Source: Ectocarpus siliculosus
Lineage: Eukaryota; Sar; Phaeophyceae; Ectocarpales; Ectocarpaceae
Direction: 5' to 3'
NCBI GenBank assembly: GCA_000310025.1
Contig: FN649741.1
Coordinates: forward strand, 356,767-420,766
Length of the DNA stretch: 64,000 nucleotides
The notes beneath the pieces were generated by a model. It was given only the letters and a program-made list of their open reading frames with translations. It was not told the origin of the DNA and did not search any database. Shown here in pieces: positions 20,825-33,576 of the stretch (the stretch's first letter is position 1; the number at the start of each line of letters is the position of its first letter). The translations under genes were made by a program, and so were the position numbers.

Positions 20825-23800
20825 ATGGGCACGGACGCGATCGCTTCCTGGCTTCGTGTTCGGCAAATAAATTCTTTGGCCGGTCACTTCCGCGCCAAGG
20901 CGGCGGCGTCTTGCGATGAACCCGACAAGTTTAAAGGAAATGCCACCCTCGTCGGCGTAAAAAGGTACGCTGTCCGAAGAGGAAGTGTTCTGTGTGGCCC
21001 CGGATCGAAGTTCTTCAGTAGAGAGGGCCGCAGAGTATAGTGTAAAACTGCGAATGACGATTGACAAACGAGACGACGAAAAGGACGGAGTGGCCCGGCC
21101 GCGTGTTTTGCACACCCACAGCCTCCGCCAATTCGCCTTTTTCCCTTGTGTGTGGTCGTGACATAACCCACTCAATCAACTGGCGCCCGGGTTACAACTC
21201 CCGAATTACAACAACAGCAGAGGTACATGCTAGCGTGCGGTCAGGTTTCGGAGTCCAGTGCATGTACAATAATAGTCCTCCCACAGCAGCAGTGTAAAGT
21301 GGGTTTCGGAGTGCTTTCTTGAAAGAGTGCCCACCGACGACGTTTGTTTGTTCAGGCTACAGTACATGGAGTGAAGATTAAGATTGCATCAAAGCTATTG
21401 TGTGGTGAACAATGATATAAATAGTGAAGTTCACGTATTCCAACCCCTCATCTACATATTAACTTGCCTAGTTAGGTATTAAATTATTGCTCGCGTCCCG
21501 CGACTGTCTACCAAGAACTAACCTATGTAAGATTATGCAGCTAAGCGCAAACAAACGCCTTGGTACACGTCATGGCACATTTCTCAGATTGCAGCCTGTG
21601 CACCACCGCGTCTTTTGGCGAGAAGAGACCACATCAACGTCGCTATGGGAAGGTGCTTATCGAGCAATAGAAGACACAGCAGCCGCGAAAGGCAGAAAGA
21701 AAAAACGAAACTCACCAACACCGCCTTCTTCCTCCTCAGCCAAAGGTCCCGACCATCCAAAACCAACCAAACGGCTTAGTCCCGCCGCTATGATTCGAGA
21801 GATATCGAAGGCTTCGGATTTGCAGCGGCTAGCTCGAGTGCTTGATCACAGGAAAATCAACACTTCGTGCCGAGAGACATTCGCAGCGGCCGTACGAGAC
21901 GCCAACCCGGCCGCTGTTGAGATGTGGCTACACCACGGCAAAGAGCACAAAGGTGCCTACTTTCTTGACGCTTTTCGTGCCTGGGGGGAAGCTGCTGCTG
22001 CCGGCCATGTTGGCGGCAGGGGGGGGAACCGATCTCCACCTAGCATCCCATTGCACCTGTCGTGCCACGCAGGGGCGCCAGAAATCGTGTCGGTGCTTCT
22101 GCGCTTCATGACCGAGTCGTACTCGTGCGATGATCGCATCGCCATGGTGAATGCCAGAGATCTCAATGGGAGGACGGCTCTGCACTTGTCGAGCTGGTCG
22201 CCGAGGGCTCGTTGTCCTGGTACAAGAAATGCCATAGTCAGGTTGGTTTTCTTCTTCTCGTATCGCCGCCACAAGATAGTGTAACTTGAACCATTCTCAT
22301 GAAACTGTCAGAGCTAGGATTGGGAAAGTATTGTGCCGTAAGTAACTCGGGACGACCACAGTAGAGAGGCCTGGTTGGAGCTCGTGCCCGATTCAAGGGC
22401 GCGAGCATTTCGTCACAATTTCAACGTATTGTTACTATGAATACCATACGGCATATTTCATTTGCAGGGATTTAATCATCCCTTGATGTTTGCCGTGAGT
22501 GGCATTTTCCCTAGGACTTTACCGTGAGTTTAACGAGACCGTCGCCATCGCTTACTTACTTTCGTTGTCGAGGTTTTCCAGAATCACGTATACTTGGCAG
22601 GGCAAAGAAACTTCTGCGTCCACATATTGGAATGGCCTATCTCAGGTGCCACTCGCCTACCCACGTTATTTTTTTTTGTGCTCTTGGCCTCGTTTTAGCA
22701 TGCATGGTATCGTTCGCGTACGCCGAACCTTTTTTCAATACTAACCCTTGCATTGACAACCAACAGATTGCGGCGCCCACGTATGCCCTCAGCGTGAGGA
22801 GAACGGAGTGGCCTCCAACGCTCCGTGCCGTATCTTTTGATACCACGTGATAACACGTACTACTCCACGTTGGCGTGTACACCCGGGGCTGTCCTTCACA
22901 ACAGCGAAGGTCGCGTGCTAACCCTGAACTGCGAAGCCAAGACAACTCACGATACGCGTTCTCTTTTGCACGCCTATCAGAGAGCTGCTTTCACATGGTG
23001 CCAACGTGAAGGCAGAGGATAACCATGGCCGAACGGCACTCCACGAAGCTTGTCGTGCTGCCGACCACTTCGCCGTGGAGGTGAGCAAGCGGACGAACTC
23101 GGATTACAGTCCAATCACATCGGGTTGTAACGTGTTCCTGCGGTGTGGTACATCACCCCCGTAAATACGGTCAGGGCCCACGGCCAAAATAAACACCGTA
23201 GCGAGAAGGAGGCTGACATGTCGTGAAGAAAACGAGAAGGCATATACTTCGAAGTATATGCATGTTTCGAGACACAATTCAGCCAGAGACGTTCATAACT
23301 AACTTATAGAGACGGACGCTTCGAGCGGAACCAATCGGAAAGGTCCTGGAGTTCCGGCAGCCACAGTTGGTCGTTCTCTGCTGCTCTTCGCGGGATCGTA
23401 GTTATCGTGTGGTAGTAGGCCTAACCCTAACCCTAACCCTAGCCCTAACCCTAACCCTAACCCTAACCCTAACCCTAACCCGGTACATCTTATGCGCTGG
23501 CCGTGATGCACAGACCCTGTTGAAAAGCGGCGCGAACCCTCTTCAAGAGGACGATCGTGGCCGAACTCCGTTGGAAACGGCCACCGCAAAGAGACACTGG
23601 TAAGGAACACGTGCATCTGCAATGCCTCTGTTGAACCGACCGTCGAATCATGTCTTCTCCATGCAACGTAGAGGTATGTATTAAAGGTATATACATGCCT
23701 CTACGTTTGAAAACAATCCCCAACCATAGTTCATGTACTGTAGTTGCGGAATGTCTGCTGTACAAGAAGGAGAGGAAAATGTATATGACTGAGCTGGGGA

Positions 23801-24911
23801 AAAGTAGACAGAAGATACAGGGAGATGTTTGAGGCATGGAATAGCCAGGAGAAGATGTTAGCTGTACTGGGGCATAGCAAATGGGTTGAAAAGTCGGGAA
23901 GTGATACTGATAGGATAGATAGACTCGAGAAAACATTTTTGAGCCACCTTTGGCAAAGTAGGAAGGAACAATTGGCTATCGGTGATCGGCCCTGTGGGAA
24001 CTATGCTCCGCCCTCTCGAGGACGCCTGGTCAATGGTCTAACCGCTAAGGCATGCAAAACATAAGAGTACGCTCCCCCCCCCCCAACCGTAGGATAGGGA
24101 AAACATTTTTGAGCCACCTCTGGAAAATAGGAAGGAAACTTTGGTCATCGGTGATCGGTCCTGTCGGAACAATGCTCCGTCCTCTAGATGATGCGTTGTC
24201 AATGGTTTACCAACCAACGCGAAAGATTAGTGTGCCCCCCCCCAACTCCCCCAACCCCTCAACCCCCCTCCCCGCTCAAGGCCGCCCTAAGAAAGACAAT
24301 GGTCAAATGATGTTACCGATATACATACGTGTTCTGCGGAGGAATCAGAAAGACACAGTTTCTGTAGACTGGGTATATGAAGTATGGATACATGTAGTAA
24401 GGATAGTAAGGAACCAGAGGTAGAGGTGTCGGTGGTGTATCTACGAAGAGTAGGACTGGAGCACGTGGTCATTGGCCAAACATACCCCTTCCCTTGCCCC
24501 CTTCTCTCTCTCCCCCCCCCCCAACCGCCCCCCGCGCGCACTCAAAGGCGTCTCCTGGATGCTTTGTTCCGGAAGAATCTCTCGACAAGACGGTACCTCC
24601 ACCTGTGTGCCAGAGTCACGGCCAAGACCTCTGTTTCCAGAATCATGCGGCGTTTCGTCCCGTTGTGCGACACCTGTCAAGTGCGGCCGGCGGAAGCTTG
24701 CAACACGCAGAAGCGAGACGACTTCGCCGCCTGGGTGTTCAAGCACCACCGGTGGCCAAAGGCAGGGGAAGGGAAGTGGAGGGAGGTGCGGCCGTCCTGC
24801 GTAGAGAAGAAACCACGCAGCATCAGCACTCACAAGATCAACAACAAGGACCCCGAAGGCGGGGGCGACGACAACGACGACGACAGGGATGGCAATCGGG
24901 ACATGATTTGA
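20825..24911 (+). CDS. Ankyrin-repeat protein
   Basis: Five exons fit in phase: 20825-20964, 21588-22241, 22981-23080, 23514-23599, 24548-24911 (TGA), giving 447 aa. Donors are AG|GTACGC, AG|GTTGGT, GAG|GTGAGC and CTG|GTAAGG; acceptors are ttctcag, tatcag, gcacag and ctcaaag. Ankyrin units: IPLHLSCHAGAPEIVSVLL; VNARDLNGRTALHLSSWS; ELLSHGANVKAEDNHGRTAL continuing HEACRAADHFAVE across exons 2-4; TLLKSGANPLQEDDRGRTPL. The last exon holds a basic segment (MRRFVPLCDTCQVRP) with CxxC and an Asp-rich tail. Upstream is a low-complexity Lys/Pro/Ser linker. The function is presumably protein-protein interaction; no catalytic domain is visible. An extra exon near 22468 is possible but not needed for phase. 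Confidence 0.8.
23420..23482 (+). repeat. Interstitial telomeric array (CCCTAA)n
   Basis: About ten CCCTAA units with one CCCTAG variant, inside ankyrin intron 3. The array ends about 30 bp before the acceptor gcacag at 23513. Confidence 0.95.
23738..24088 (+). mobile_element. LINE 3' fragment, copy 2 (frameshifted)
   Basis: Matches the end of the 6541-7600 LINE at protein level: VVAECLLYKKERKMYMTELG, then FEAWNSQEKMLAVLG in another frame, then KTFLSHLWQSRKEQLAIGD and NGLTAKACKT. It ends GCATGCAAAACATAAGAGTA with a poly-C tail (24072-24084). It lies in the last intron of the ankyrin gene, in the same orientation, and is disrupted by at least one frameshift. Confidence 0.8.
24089..24262 (+). 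mobile_element. LINE 3' tail, copy 3, directly after copy 2
   Basis: Repeats the last 150 bp of copy 2 with divergence: GAAAACATTTTTGAGCCACC, 'GGTGATCGGTCCTGT', and a changed end CGAAAGATTAGTGTG followed by C-rich sequence. It is only the extreme 3' end of the element. Confidence 0.7.
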
Positions 24912-26697
24912 ACATCGTTCTTGCCGGTGCTATGAGCCTAGACTACTGTAGACCTCGAAACCACATGAATGAAGATGTATCGAGCAAGATGGGTGGTGTA
25001 AAACACGCTTTGAGGAGTTTCGGCTTGCACATTATCTCGCGAATTTGGCGAGGGGAACATGTTTCTGTTGAATCACTAGCCGATGTGTATCTAGATATGT
25101 GAGTCAAAACGTTATACGGAGTAGAGCGCTGCTGATGCTGTGGAATCAATGCGCTGAAAATATTCCGTTGTTGCCTTCACAGTGTCTTTCAGGATTCCCT
25201 CGTACCATTTACAAAACATTCCCACATCGTCACGTTTGGTTGCCCGCCCTACGGCCGCCGTAGCGTGAGAAGAGGGGTAAGGACACTGCGCTATCGCTGT
25301 AGTTGGGAGAGAAGTCAGCCACGATATTGCCTCCACACGGACCTTCGATCCAGAGGGAGGGTTGGTTGCACAAGGATGTTTCCATGTCGTCGTTCGTCAT
25401 GACCTCTCCTCTGTGTTTTTTATGGCGAGCAGGGCTCAGGGTTAGGGCTGAACAGAAGGACGACCCCGTACGGATTGATGTCATATCCACGGCCTAGTCT
25501 TCTCCTGACGAAGTCGCAGCTTAACATACATGTAGGCTTTATTTAGACCCCGCCGCGTGTTGTGGAGTGTCGCTAACTACCTACTAATACTACCGTGTCC
25601 AACACGAACAAGCACCACGCACGCGAGCCTGCACCATGACCTGAGCTAAACGCCCACGCGCCTGAATTAATTCGAAGAAGTTATTACTCACAGGGAGTAT
25701 CGGCCGTCTGTTCGCCAACCAATCACGGAGAGACAACTAGACGGAGTGTTCGAACCGTCGTAATTTACACAGCTTCAAACAAACATACTACTACACTGAA
25801 TTGACTGTTTTCGCCATGACCGGGACACGAAGAAGAAACACAAGCTGAAATCAAACTCGCCTTCAGTACCCCCAACAATGCATGAAGTGCCTACGGCAGC
25901 TGAGGCAAAAGGTCAAGATGCCAACAACGTCTCAACAACACGGGCAACAAACCACCAGACAATGACCGCAAGCCACTTACCAACAACTTCTTCTCCGTTC
26001 CAAGCACTCCCCCCTTCAAGGGGTAAATCTTTTTTTAGCACTCTCTTGACCCAAGCTGATCGATCCCCTCATATTTAGCCCCTCAATAGAATTAGCGCCA
26101 ACGACAAAATGCCGAGAGGTGCAGCCTACGCACAGAGCGAGCGAGCGAGCTGTCTACAAGATACCCAAACGTTTAACAAAAACAAATCGAAAGAGTTTCC
26201 AACACCTGTGAAGGCGTTCCCCCTGCAGCACACCAGAACACAAAAATGACTCCCCCAAAAAGGAATGGACACCACTGTGTGCATCGGTACGATAGACGTG
26301 CCCGAGAGATAGTTAACTTTACTTCCTTTTGTGTTTTTTTTTGTCTTCCTCTGGGAGGGAAAGCAACGTGCTCGGTCTTCCACTGCCTTGACTACTCCAT
26401 CGTTTCGTAAAATTAGCAACACACGTACGTACGTATGTAAACACAATGGAACTCTGAAACACCGTTGAAGTAAATTGGTGTCGGCGTGATGACTGCAGAA
26501 CACTCTATTACTGTAACTGCAACACTGCGTGCCTGGAGACTTCTCTAAAACACATGGTTGATTGAGATCGGTACGGTACAAACTTGAAAAAAGGCGACAC
26601 AAGGGAAGCCGTTCCACCTCGCTTCCTCCTCAGTGCTGACAACACCGACCACAAAAGACGGGACTAAGCAATCGCGTCTCCCCAAGGGGGTGGGGGG
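24912..26697. other. Spacer between convergent ankyrin and MYB3R genes
   Basis: No convincing exon on either strand. It contains one TTAGGG-like hit (25438-25447). The part next to 26698 is presumably MYB3R 3' UTR. Confidence 0.5.
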
Positions 26698-29600
26698 TCA
26701 GCGCCTCACGAGACCGGTCTCCGCATCACCGACGTCGGCAAACAGGCGCTTCGTAGCGCTTGGGGGGGAGAGAACCCGCTTCGACGGGGTCGGCTTCACC
26801 GAACAGTACTGTCAGGACAAGGCGAGGCGGCAGCAAAGCACGGGGGGGGGGGGGGGNNNNNNNNNNNNNNNNNNNNNNNNNNNNNNNNNNNNNNNNNNNN
26901 NNNNNNNNNNNNNNNNNNNNNNNNNNNNNNNNNNNNNNNNNNNNNNNNNNNNNNNNTTTTTTTTTTTTTTTTGGCGGGGGGAGTGGGGGGGGTTCAAAGG
27001 GCGGGGGGGGGGGGGGGGGGGGGTCAGCTACGGGACACGCGGTGCTGTTCGTACATAGGCGGCGAAAATAAAACGGTATCAGCGGTAAGGGTCCACTACC
27101 ACCCACGGGAAAGACTTTGCGGCATTTCGGGGACATTGGCATGGTTGTCCGTGCACACGACAAGACCTGTCGCAACTAGAGGAGGCGATGCTGTCCGCCT
27201 TGAAGGGAGCCGAGGGCTGCGTTTTTCATGGGACTTCAAAAAAGTTATATATGTACTACCGCGAGAGGGAACGCTTATAACAAGGTATTCGGCGCAACGC
27301 ACGCACATTCGCACTGGCCCGCTGGGAGCTAAAAACAAATCCAAGAAGGCGTGTGGACTTGTCCGGTAATACGAGCTTCTGCATTCAGCAGCAGGAGGCA
27401 GAATCCCCTCGCACCCCCCTCCCCTTGCCTACACAACACCCCTACCAGCTTGCCGGCATCGAGAGCCAAGCCAAGCCAAGCACACTCACTGTTTCGTAGT
27501 CCGAGTAGTCGCTCTCCTCGTCATCATCCGCCGACCGGAACTTGCTGCCGGAGCACGGCGTCCCCATGGTCATGTTCATGGACATCGGCGGCGGTGTCGC
27601 CCACGGACCCGACACAGACCCCGACCACCCCGAAGCACGCGCCGCCATTCCCGGCGCAGCAGCACGACCAGCGGCTGCCGGTTTCAGCGGCGTGTGACAC
27701 AAAGGCTCGGCGCCGCAGGTAGCTGCTGCCGAAGCCTCTTCCTTCGCGCTGCTCTCCGCAGACCCTGCTCCCGATCGGCTGTTGCTGCTGCTCCCGCTGC
27801 TACTGCTGCTGCTGCTGCCGTGTTCCGTCTTTTGGTCGGCGCTCGCCGCAGCGGGGGGGGTGGCGTTAGGCCTTCCCTTCCGCTCTACTCTGCAGACCGA
27901 GTAAGGAGTGCCGCTCTCCTGTACCGGAGCTGTTGGAGACACGGCATCGAACATGCCGTTGCTGGGCCCGGACTTGCGCTTCACGGCCTCCGCGCTTGCA
28001 CCTAAGGAGGAGGAGGAGGAGGAGGAGGAGCCTTGGCCGCCCCCGCCCTCTGCGCTGGACCCTACTTCTAGTCCCGCCGCGCGGTACGCCGTTTCCATCG
28101 GGTCTCGCAGGCCCGCGGCAACGCCCGCCCCCCCCCCCCTCCCCGCCCCGCCGCCACCGCCAGTTTCCTTCGCCGGAAACGACGGAGGCCCGCGGGGCGG
28201 CGAGGTTCTCGGGAGCGAGAGCTTGGCCTGCACGCTGCTGCTGATCGAGGGGGTCCCCGTCGATACCACCGGCGTTCCGAGGGTCACGCGGAGCGCGCTC
28301 GTCCCGAGCGGGCCCTTGAGTCGCGGCGCCTCGCCCAACCTCGGCTTCTGGAACGACACCAGGGAGGCGGCCGCCTGGAGAGTGTCGTCGGCGTCCGACG
28401 CGTCCGTGCTTGTCGCCGGCGGCGACGGCGTGGTGTGGCTGGGCGCACGGGGAGTACCCAAGCATTTCGGATGCCGCGGGACTCCCGGCGGGGTGGTGTC
28501 CTCTCGCTCTTGCTCGCTCTTGTCGCAGCTCCAAGAAGAAGACGTCTCGACGCGATGCGCTTCTCTGTCCTTACCGCCAGCGGCGTCCCGTGCACCGTCC
28601 CGAGACCCCCCACGCTCACGGCGGCCCCAGGACCCGAACGGATCGCCCGGAGAGGCAGGCGACTGCCGTTGATCCCCGCCGCCGACTCGCCAGCTACGCT
28701 TCGCCGCCATCTCGCGCGCCTCCTCCGGGGTGATGGCCGCCGCGGCCCCGTCGCGCGCGCTGGCGGCGGCGGCGGCGGCGAAGAAGCGTTTCTCGCTGTC
28801 CCCTACCGCCGCCTTCCAATCGCGGCTCCTCGGGCTCTTGCTCGGGGTGGGCAACCCCCCTCCGACGAGTCCTTGCTGCTGCGGCCCCTTGTCCTTAGCG
28901 ACCCCCTTCCCGTCCCGCTCCTCCGCGTGCCCTCCTTCTTTCCCTGCTGCGCGGTCCCCTCTTACCGGCGATGCCCACGCCTTATCGCGGAGGTGAAGCA
29001 TCCCAAGGCCGCCGCCACCGCCACCGCCGCCGCTGCGTGGAAACGGGGAAAGCGAGAACCTCGCCGCTTCAAGCGAGTCGGTGCTGCTACTACCGGCGTG
29101 ACTCCCCAAAGTTGCAGGCCCATTCGGCGACGACGACCACACCCTCCCCCGACCACCGCTGCCGTACATCAGCTTCCCGGCGGAGCGCGGTGGAGACAAC
29201 AAGGACCGGCCAAACTGACCACCGTTGCCGTCGCGTGAAGGCGACGCGTAACCCAGGCGGCTGGTCTGGCTGAAGGGGGACAGTGTCGGCAGGATGCTGC
29301 TGTCCGACCCCGCGTCGTAGCTCGCGATGAGCTTGGTCTCCAACGCGATCGGCGACAGCGTGTCCGTGCTGCTGCCGGTCAAGTTCGGTTTCTTGGACGG
29401 CGTGTTAGAGGTGTCCTGGTCCAAACAACGACAAGAGGAGGATAGATACATTACATTGCACATGTAGCGACGGGAGGGGTCAGGCGTTTAGAACCCGATA
29501 TTGATAATGCGTCCCCAAAACTGAAAAAACAAAAAATACCCAAAACAAAAAACAAAAACACACCCCAACCCATAGTTACTTTACACTTGTATTACTTCAA

Positions 29601-32600
29601 ACCATTATTTGTTGCATTAATTCGAAATACTTCGGAGCGAAAGTGTCGGGTAGTTTGGACCCCCACGAGTTGACTTTTGCTAGAAGCCGAGCTCAAAACC
29701 AATAGAGTAGTCACCGCTGACTAGTCTAATGGTTTGATTTCAGCTTCAAAAGGCGCCGGGACATGTCATAAAAAACTTGGGAACGTGTGCGTGTATCATA
29801 TACCTCGGCAGGGCACCGCGACTTTTGGGTCCTCCTCGAGGTATGCTTCGGATGCATCAAGGGCCCGCGCGTCTCGTGATCGCCAACAACAGAGCACAAA
29901 AGCAGGGAGCAAACATTGTACAGTACAGCAGTTCCCGGTGTCCTCTGCTCACCCTCATTGACGCAGCCCAGTCGTCGCACTCCCTAGGCATCATGAAGTT
30001 GCCGTGGATTCCCACGCGGTCCCGCCTGTCCGGCCTAGGAGAGCCCGCGAGCCCCGCCTCGACCGAAGACCGCTTGCCGCTGCCGCCCCCCTTCTCACCG
30101 GGGTGGTCTCTCCTAAAGTCGAACACCGAAGAGCTTGCTCCGGTGGCACACCAGGACCGCCCTTTACAATCGGCATCGACACCCCCCCCTCCCTCAGTGC
30201 CGACCCCAGCCCTGTCTTCACTTTCGCTATCCCCATCGCCAGCCTTGTCCCAGAAACGAGGGTCCTCATCGCTTGTCGATTCTGCGGCACCCCCCAACTC
30301 GACGGCGGCCCTCCCCCCGCCCCCTCCCGTCCCCGACCGGCTCCGTTTCGGCTTTTTTCTCGCCGCTGGCTTCTTTGTAACCGTCGTCGCCGTCGCCGTT
30401 GCCGATTGCGCTGCAACCCTTTTGGCTCCGGCGCCGTTCTTCTTCTTCGCCGCGGAGGCAGCGGCGGAAGCGGTGGAGGCGGTGGTAGCACTAGCGGCGG
30501 CGGCTGCGGCGGCTGCGGCGGCGGCGGTGGCGGCAGCGGCGGCGGTGGCGGCCGCACCGGCCTTGGTTTCCTTCTTGGCGGCGGAGCAGGCGCGTTTCGT
30601 GGAGTTGGAGCTTCCCTTTGGTCGGCCCACGGCTCCGGCGGCCTTGCCGCTTCTCACGGCTCTCAACGCGCTCTCGACGTCGCCCCTGCTCCAAAAACGA
30701 ACGCAGCCAAAACAGCCCCCAGTGTGTCGGGTAGGGACGGGGACAGAAGGGAGGAGGCTCAGGGACGATTACATGGAATCCTTGAGATCACGCTTCGACA
30801 CGAGCAATGCACATCGAGCATGGTATCAGAGTGGCACACCCCCTTAAGAGACTTGCCTCGCCGCCTGTGGCCGCTGCAATCAGACTATACGCCAATGACT
30901 ACAACATTGTACAACGTGGCCAACATGCATTCTGTAAATACCTTAGGTGAAACCGCCCGCCCTCTGGCACAAAGGTTGGCGACTTGTTTTGCTTGTGCTT
31001 GGCAGCTCTCCCCTTCTTCCCCTTGCCGCCGCTCTCGCCCGCGATCAGTAGGGGAGAGGGTGTCGCCTCTGCCTTGCCAGACGGCTGTCCCTGTCCCGGT
31101 ACGTCGCCGTAGGCCGAGCCGTAGGTCTTCTCGAGGTACATCTGCAGCCGCCGCTTCATGCTCGAGTTCCAGTGGTTCTTGATGTGGTTGTCGGTCCTAC
31201 GTACGTCGAGAAGAAAAAGGCATAGTTGGAGTTGCTACAAGCCCCACACGAACGGGAGCATCTTGTCTACTCTTGTGCGCATGCATGACGGCAGTTGCGA
31301 GCACAGCACGAGCTAGGATGTGATACAAGGGAGCGACACCGAAAAAGTCACGATCGCCTGCACATGAATCCCTCAAGTACGCAAGGTCGGGCTAGACGGA
31401 AAAGTGACCATACTACTACGGTATCCTAGTGTTTGGGTACAGCTAAGTACGGCAACCATAGCATTAGCGCAATCCGACCCCCACCTCCTGAACGGTAGAC
31501 ATCGGGACCGCTAAGCACTGACAATTTTTACCAATCGCAAATTAAAAGCGATCCTCTTCACATGGCTCTGAATCATGCGAGTATCAGACAGCACACAATG
31601 AGTCGTGTCCAGCGAAACCGGCAATTACACTCTCACGTGCCTTGGTTCTTGTTTGTCAATATGTAAATTTATCTTCCTATCGCACAGAGTGCGCCATGTC
31701 AAGATATACACCATGGCATTGCTGACAGGAGGCACCACACGCAAAAAAATTGAGAGCTTGGAGCGTCGAGCCTGCAACAATCAACAAACAACCGTAGGTC
31801 CTTGTGTCAATACCTTCCAGGGAGCAGCCTCGACATCTCTGCCCACTTGTTGCCGTGTATGGCTTGGGTTTCGATGATAATCCGGTCTTCCTCTTCCGAC
31901 CAGGGGGCCTTGGACAGGGCCGGGTCAAGGTGATTATTCCACCTGATGAGTGATGAGCAACGGAGATAACAGCAGTGGTGTTGAGCTCACGTCACAAGAC
32001 TTGTATCTATCATACGCGAAAGCCAACAGGCGTACGACGTCGCGCTGACCTACCTCTCACGGCACTGCTTGCCGATTCTTCCCGGGAAGCGCTGGGATAT
32101 CGCCGACCAACGCTTGGGGCCGAAGAGCCCGACCAATTCCACCATCTTCTGATCCTCCTGCATTCGTCAAGAGCGACGGAAGCATCGAAAGCCGCGCTCA
32201 AAGATAGCACATGGTACACCCAGCTACGTATGTATCGGGCGACGTGCCGCAAAGGGTGGGTGCGCAAAGACACTCAAAACGAGCCGCTTGCCACAAACGA
32301 ATGATGAGCTGCTTGGCCGCATGGTCACCGCAGCCGTAGTCCAAGGGATCAGAAACAAGACACGAGCAAGGGCATCTGGTATTCAGAGGTTGACTCAACA
32401 TTGATCTCTCGCCCCGGGCGATATCGATGGTGCCTACGCACACAAAAACCCAGTGCACTTTATTTTGTAGTACCAGGCCATGTCTACCACACGAAGAAGA
32501 TACAGGAACAGTCATCGCTGCAGATCCAGCAGTGCGAGTGAAACGTCTGCACTGGTTGCACGAGTAGGGGCCGCTGTACAGCCGGCTGGCGCGGCTTCGG

Positions 32601-33576
32601 TTGTATGACCTGGCGGGTGGCCTATGCACACATCCTCTCGCCGCCAAAAATAGGCCTGGACTATGGAACAGCCCGTCCTACACACAAAACACGGCAAACA
32701 TACCGCCTACTTTCGAACTCCGGTCCATACCAATGCATTTGCTCAAACCGGCACACACCCCACGGGTTTGCAAACACGCGCCGCCAAATCACGCGCCGCC
32801 ACTGCTGTAAGTAAGGCAGTGGCAGCTCAGCGCAAAACCCCAACCCACCTCCGGAGTCCACGCCCCCTTTATTGTCTGTGGATGCAGAACCTTCTGCCAG
32901 CGGGAACAGCACTGGACCCCGGTCCTGCCGTTGTCGAGCACTTGCGAGATGTTGTCCCAGTCGATCTCCGCCCCCGAGGCTGCGACGACAAGCTGTTGCA
33001 ATTGCGAATCCTGAAAAAAGGACAAACATGAACGGGGGTAACGACGAGTTTTGTCTCAATTTTGTGTTAAATTTATTCTGACGAAACACAGAATTACAAA
33101 TCCATCTCATCTCTTCCAGATAAGAGTCCGTAACAGATTAGCAATGAATGAATAGTCTTGTGCGGTGACCAACTTGTGTTTCTACGACTCCCCGAGCAGC
33201 ACACAGGGATATCTCCCCTATGTGTTGCATCCCTGCAGCAGCCAACAAGAGCGAACGCCCACCCAGAAGGATGAGGCACTGCTGTGTAACCGACTCGGAT
33301 ACGGTGTGGCATCATCTTCGTCTGGTCGTCCGTAGCTCCGAAGAATATTTATCGACACACGATCGAATGGATGGAAGTGCCTTCACTGGAAGCGTCATCC
33401 CTACGGGTGGACAGATTCTCAGAGTCTACGGCGTGCATGTTCAGCAGTCGCGGTGTAGACTACCATACATGTACCAGATCCTGTGAGACGACGCCCGTCG
33501 TATGCATGGTTCAAACTGAGTAGCAGAAACCTCAGTATGGTATGTAGCTCACCTCATCTTTGGTCCACTTGGGCAT
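26698..33576 (-). CDS. MYB3R: R1R2R3-type MYB transcription factor (MYB3R)
   Basis: Eight exons join in phase to 1147 aa: 33553-33576, 32849-33010, 32054-32157, 31814-31942, 30942-31196, 29953-30685, 27490-29415, 26698-26808 (TGA). The first exon is only eight codons (MPKWTKDE|GTGAGC), with an in-frame stop upstream supporting this ATG. R1 reads DSQLQQLVVAASGAEIDWDN with NGRTGVQCCSRWQKVL. R2 runs WTPE|EDQKMVELVGLFGPKRWS to GRIGKQCRERWNNHL. R3 runs APWSEEEDRIIIETQAIHGN to GRTDNHIKNHWNSSMKRR. All nine conserved Trp and both recognition helices are intact, so MSA/AACGG-type DNA binding as in plant and animal three-repeat MYBs is expected. After the DNA-binding region come an AT-hook-like GRPKGS, Ala runs, Gly/Ser-rich stretches and many SP/TP sites, which are candidate CDK targets. 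MYB3R proteins control G2/M genes. The final exon (KPTPSKRVLSPPSATKRLF) is inferred across a gap. Confidence 0.9.
26857..26956. other. Assembly gap (100 N) flanked by poly-G and poly-T
   Basis: Exactly 100 N between a G14 run and a T16 run, followed by further G runs (27003-27023). It lies in the last MYB3R intron. The homopolymers explain the failed assembly. Confidence 0.99.

Noticed and set aside
23420-23482. True chromosome end or telomere-adjacent contig end
   Set aside because: Unique coding exons of one gene flank the array on both sides, so it is interstitial.
27908-29238. Long plus-strand ORFs opposite MYB3R exon 7
   Set aside because: GC-rich antisense frames of a low-complexity exon. 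The minus strand has splice-phase continuity with the MYB domain.
30004-31182. 392-codon plus-strand ORF rich in Gly
   Set aside because: Reverse-frame shadow of the Ala-rich MYB3R exon; ends across MYB3R splice sites.
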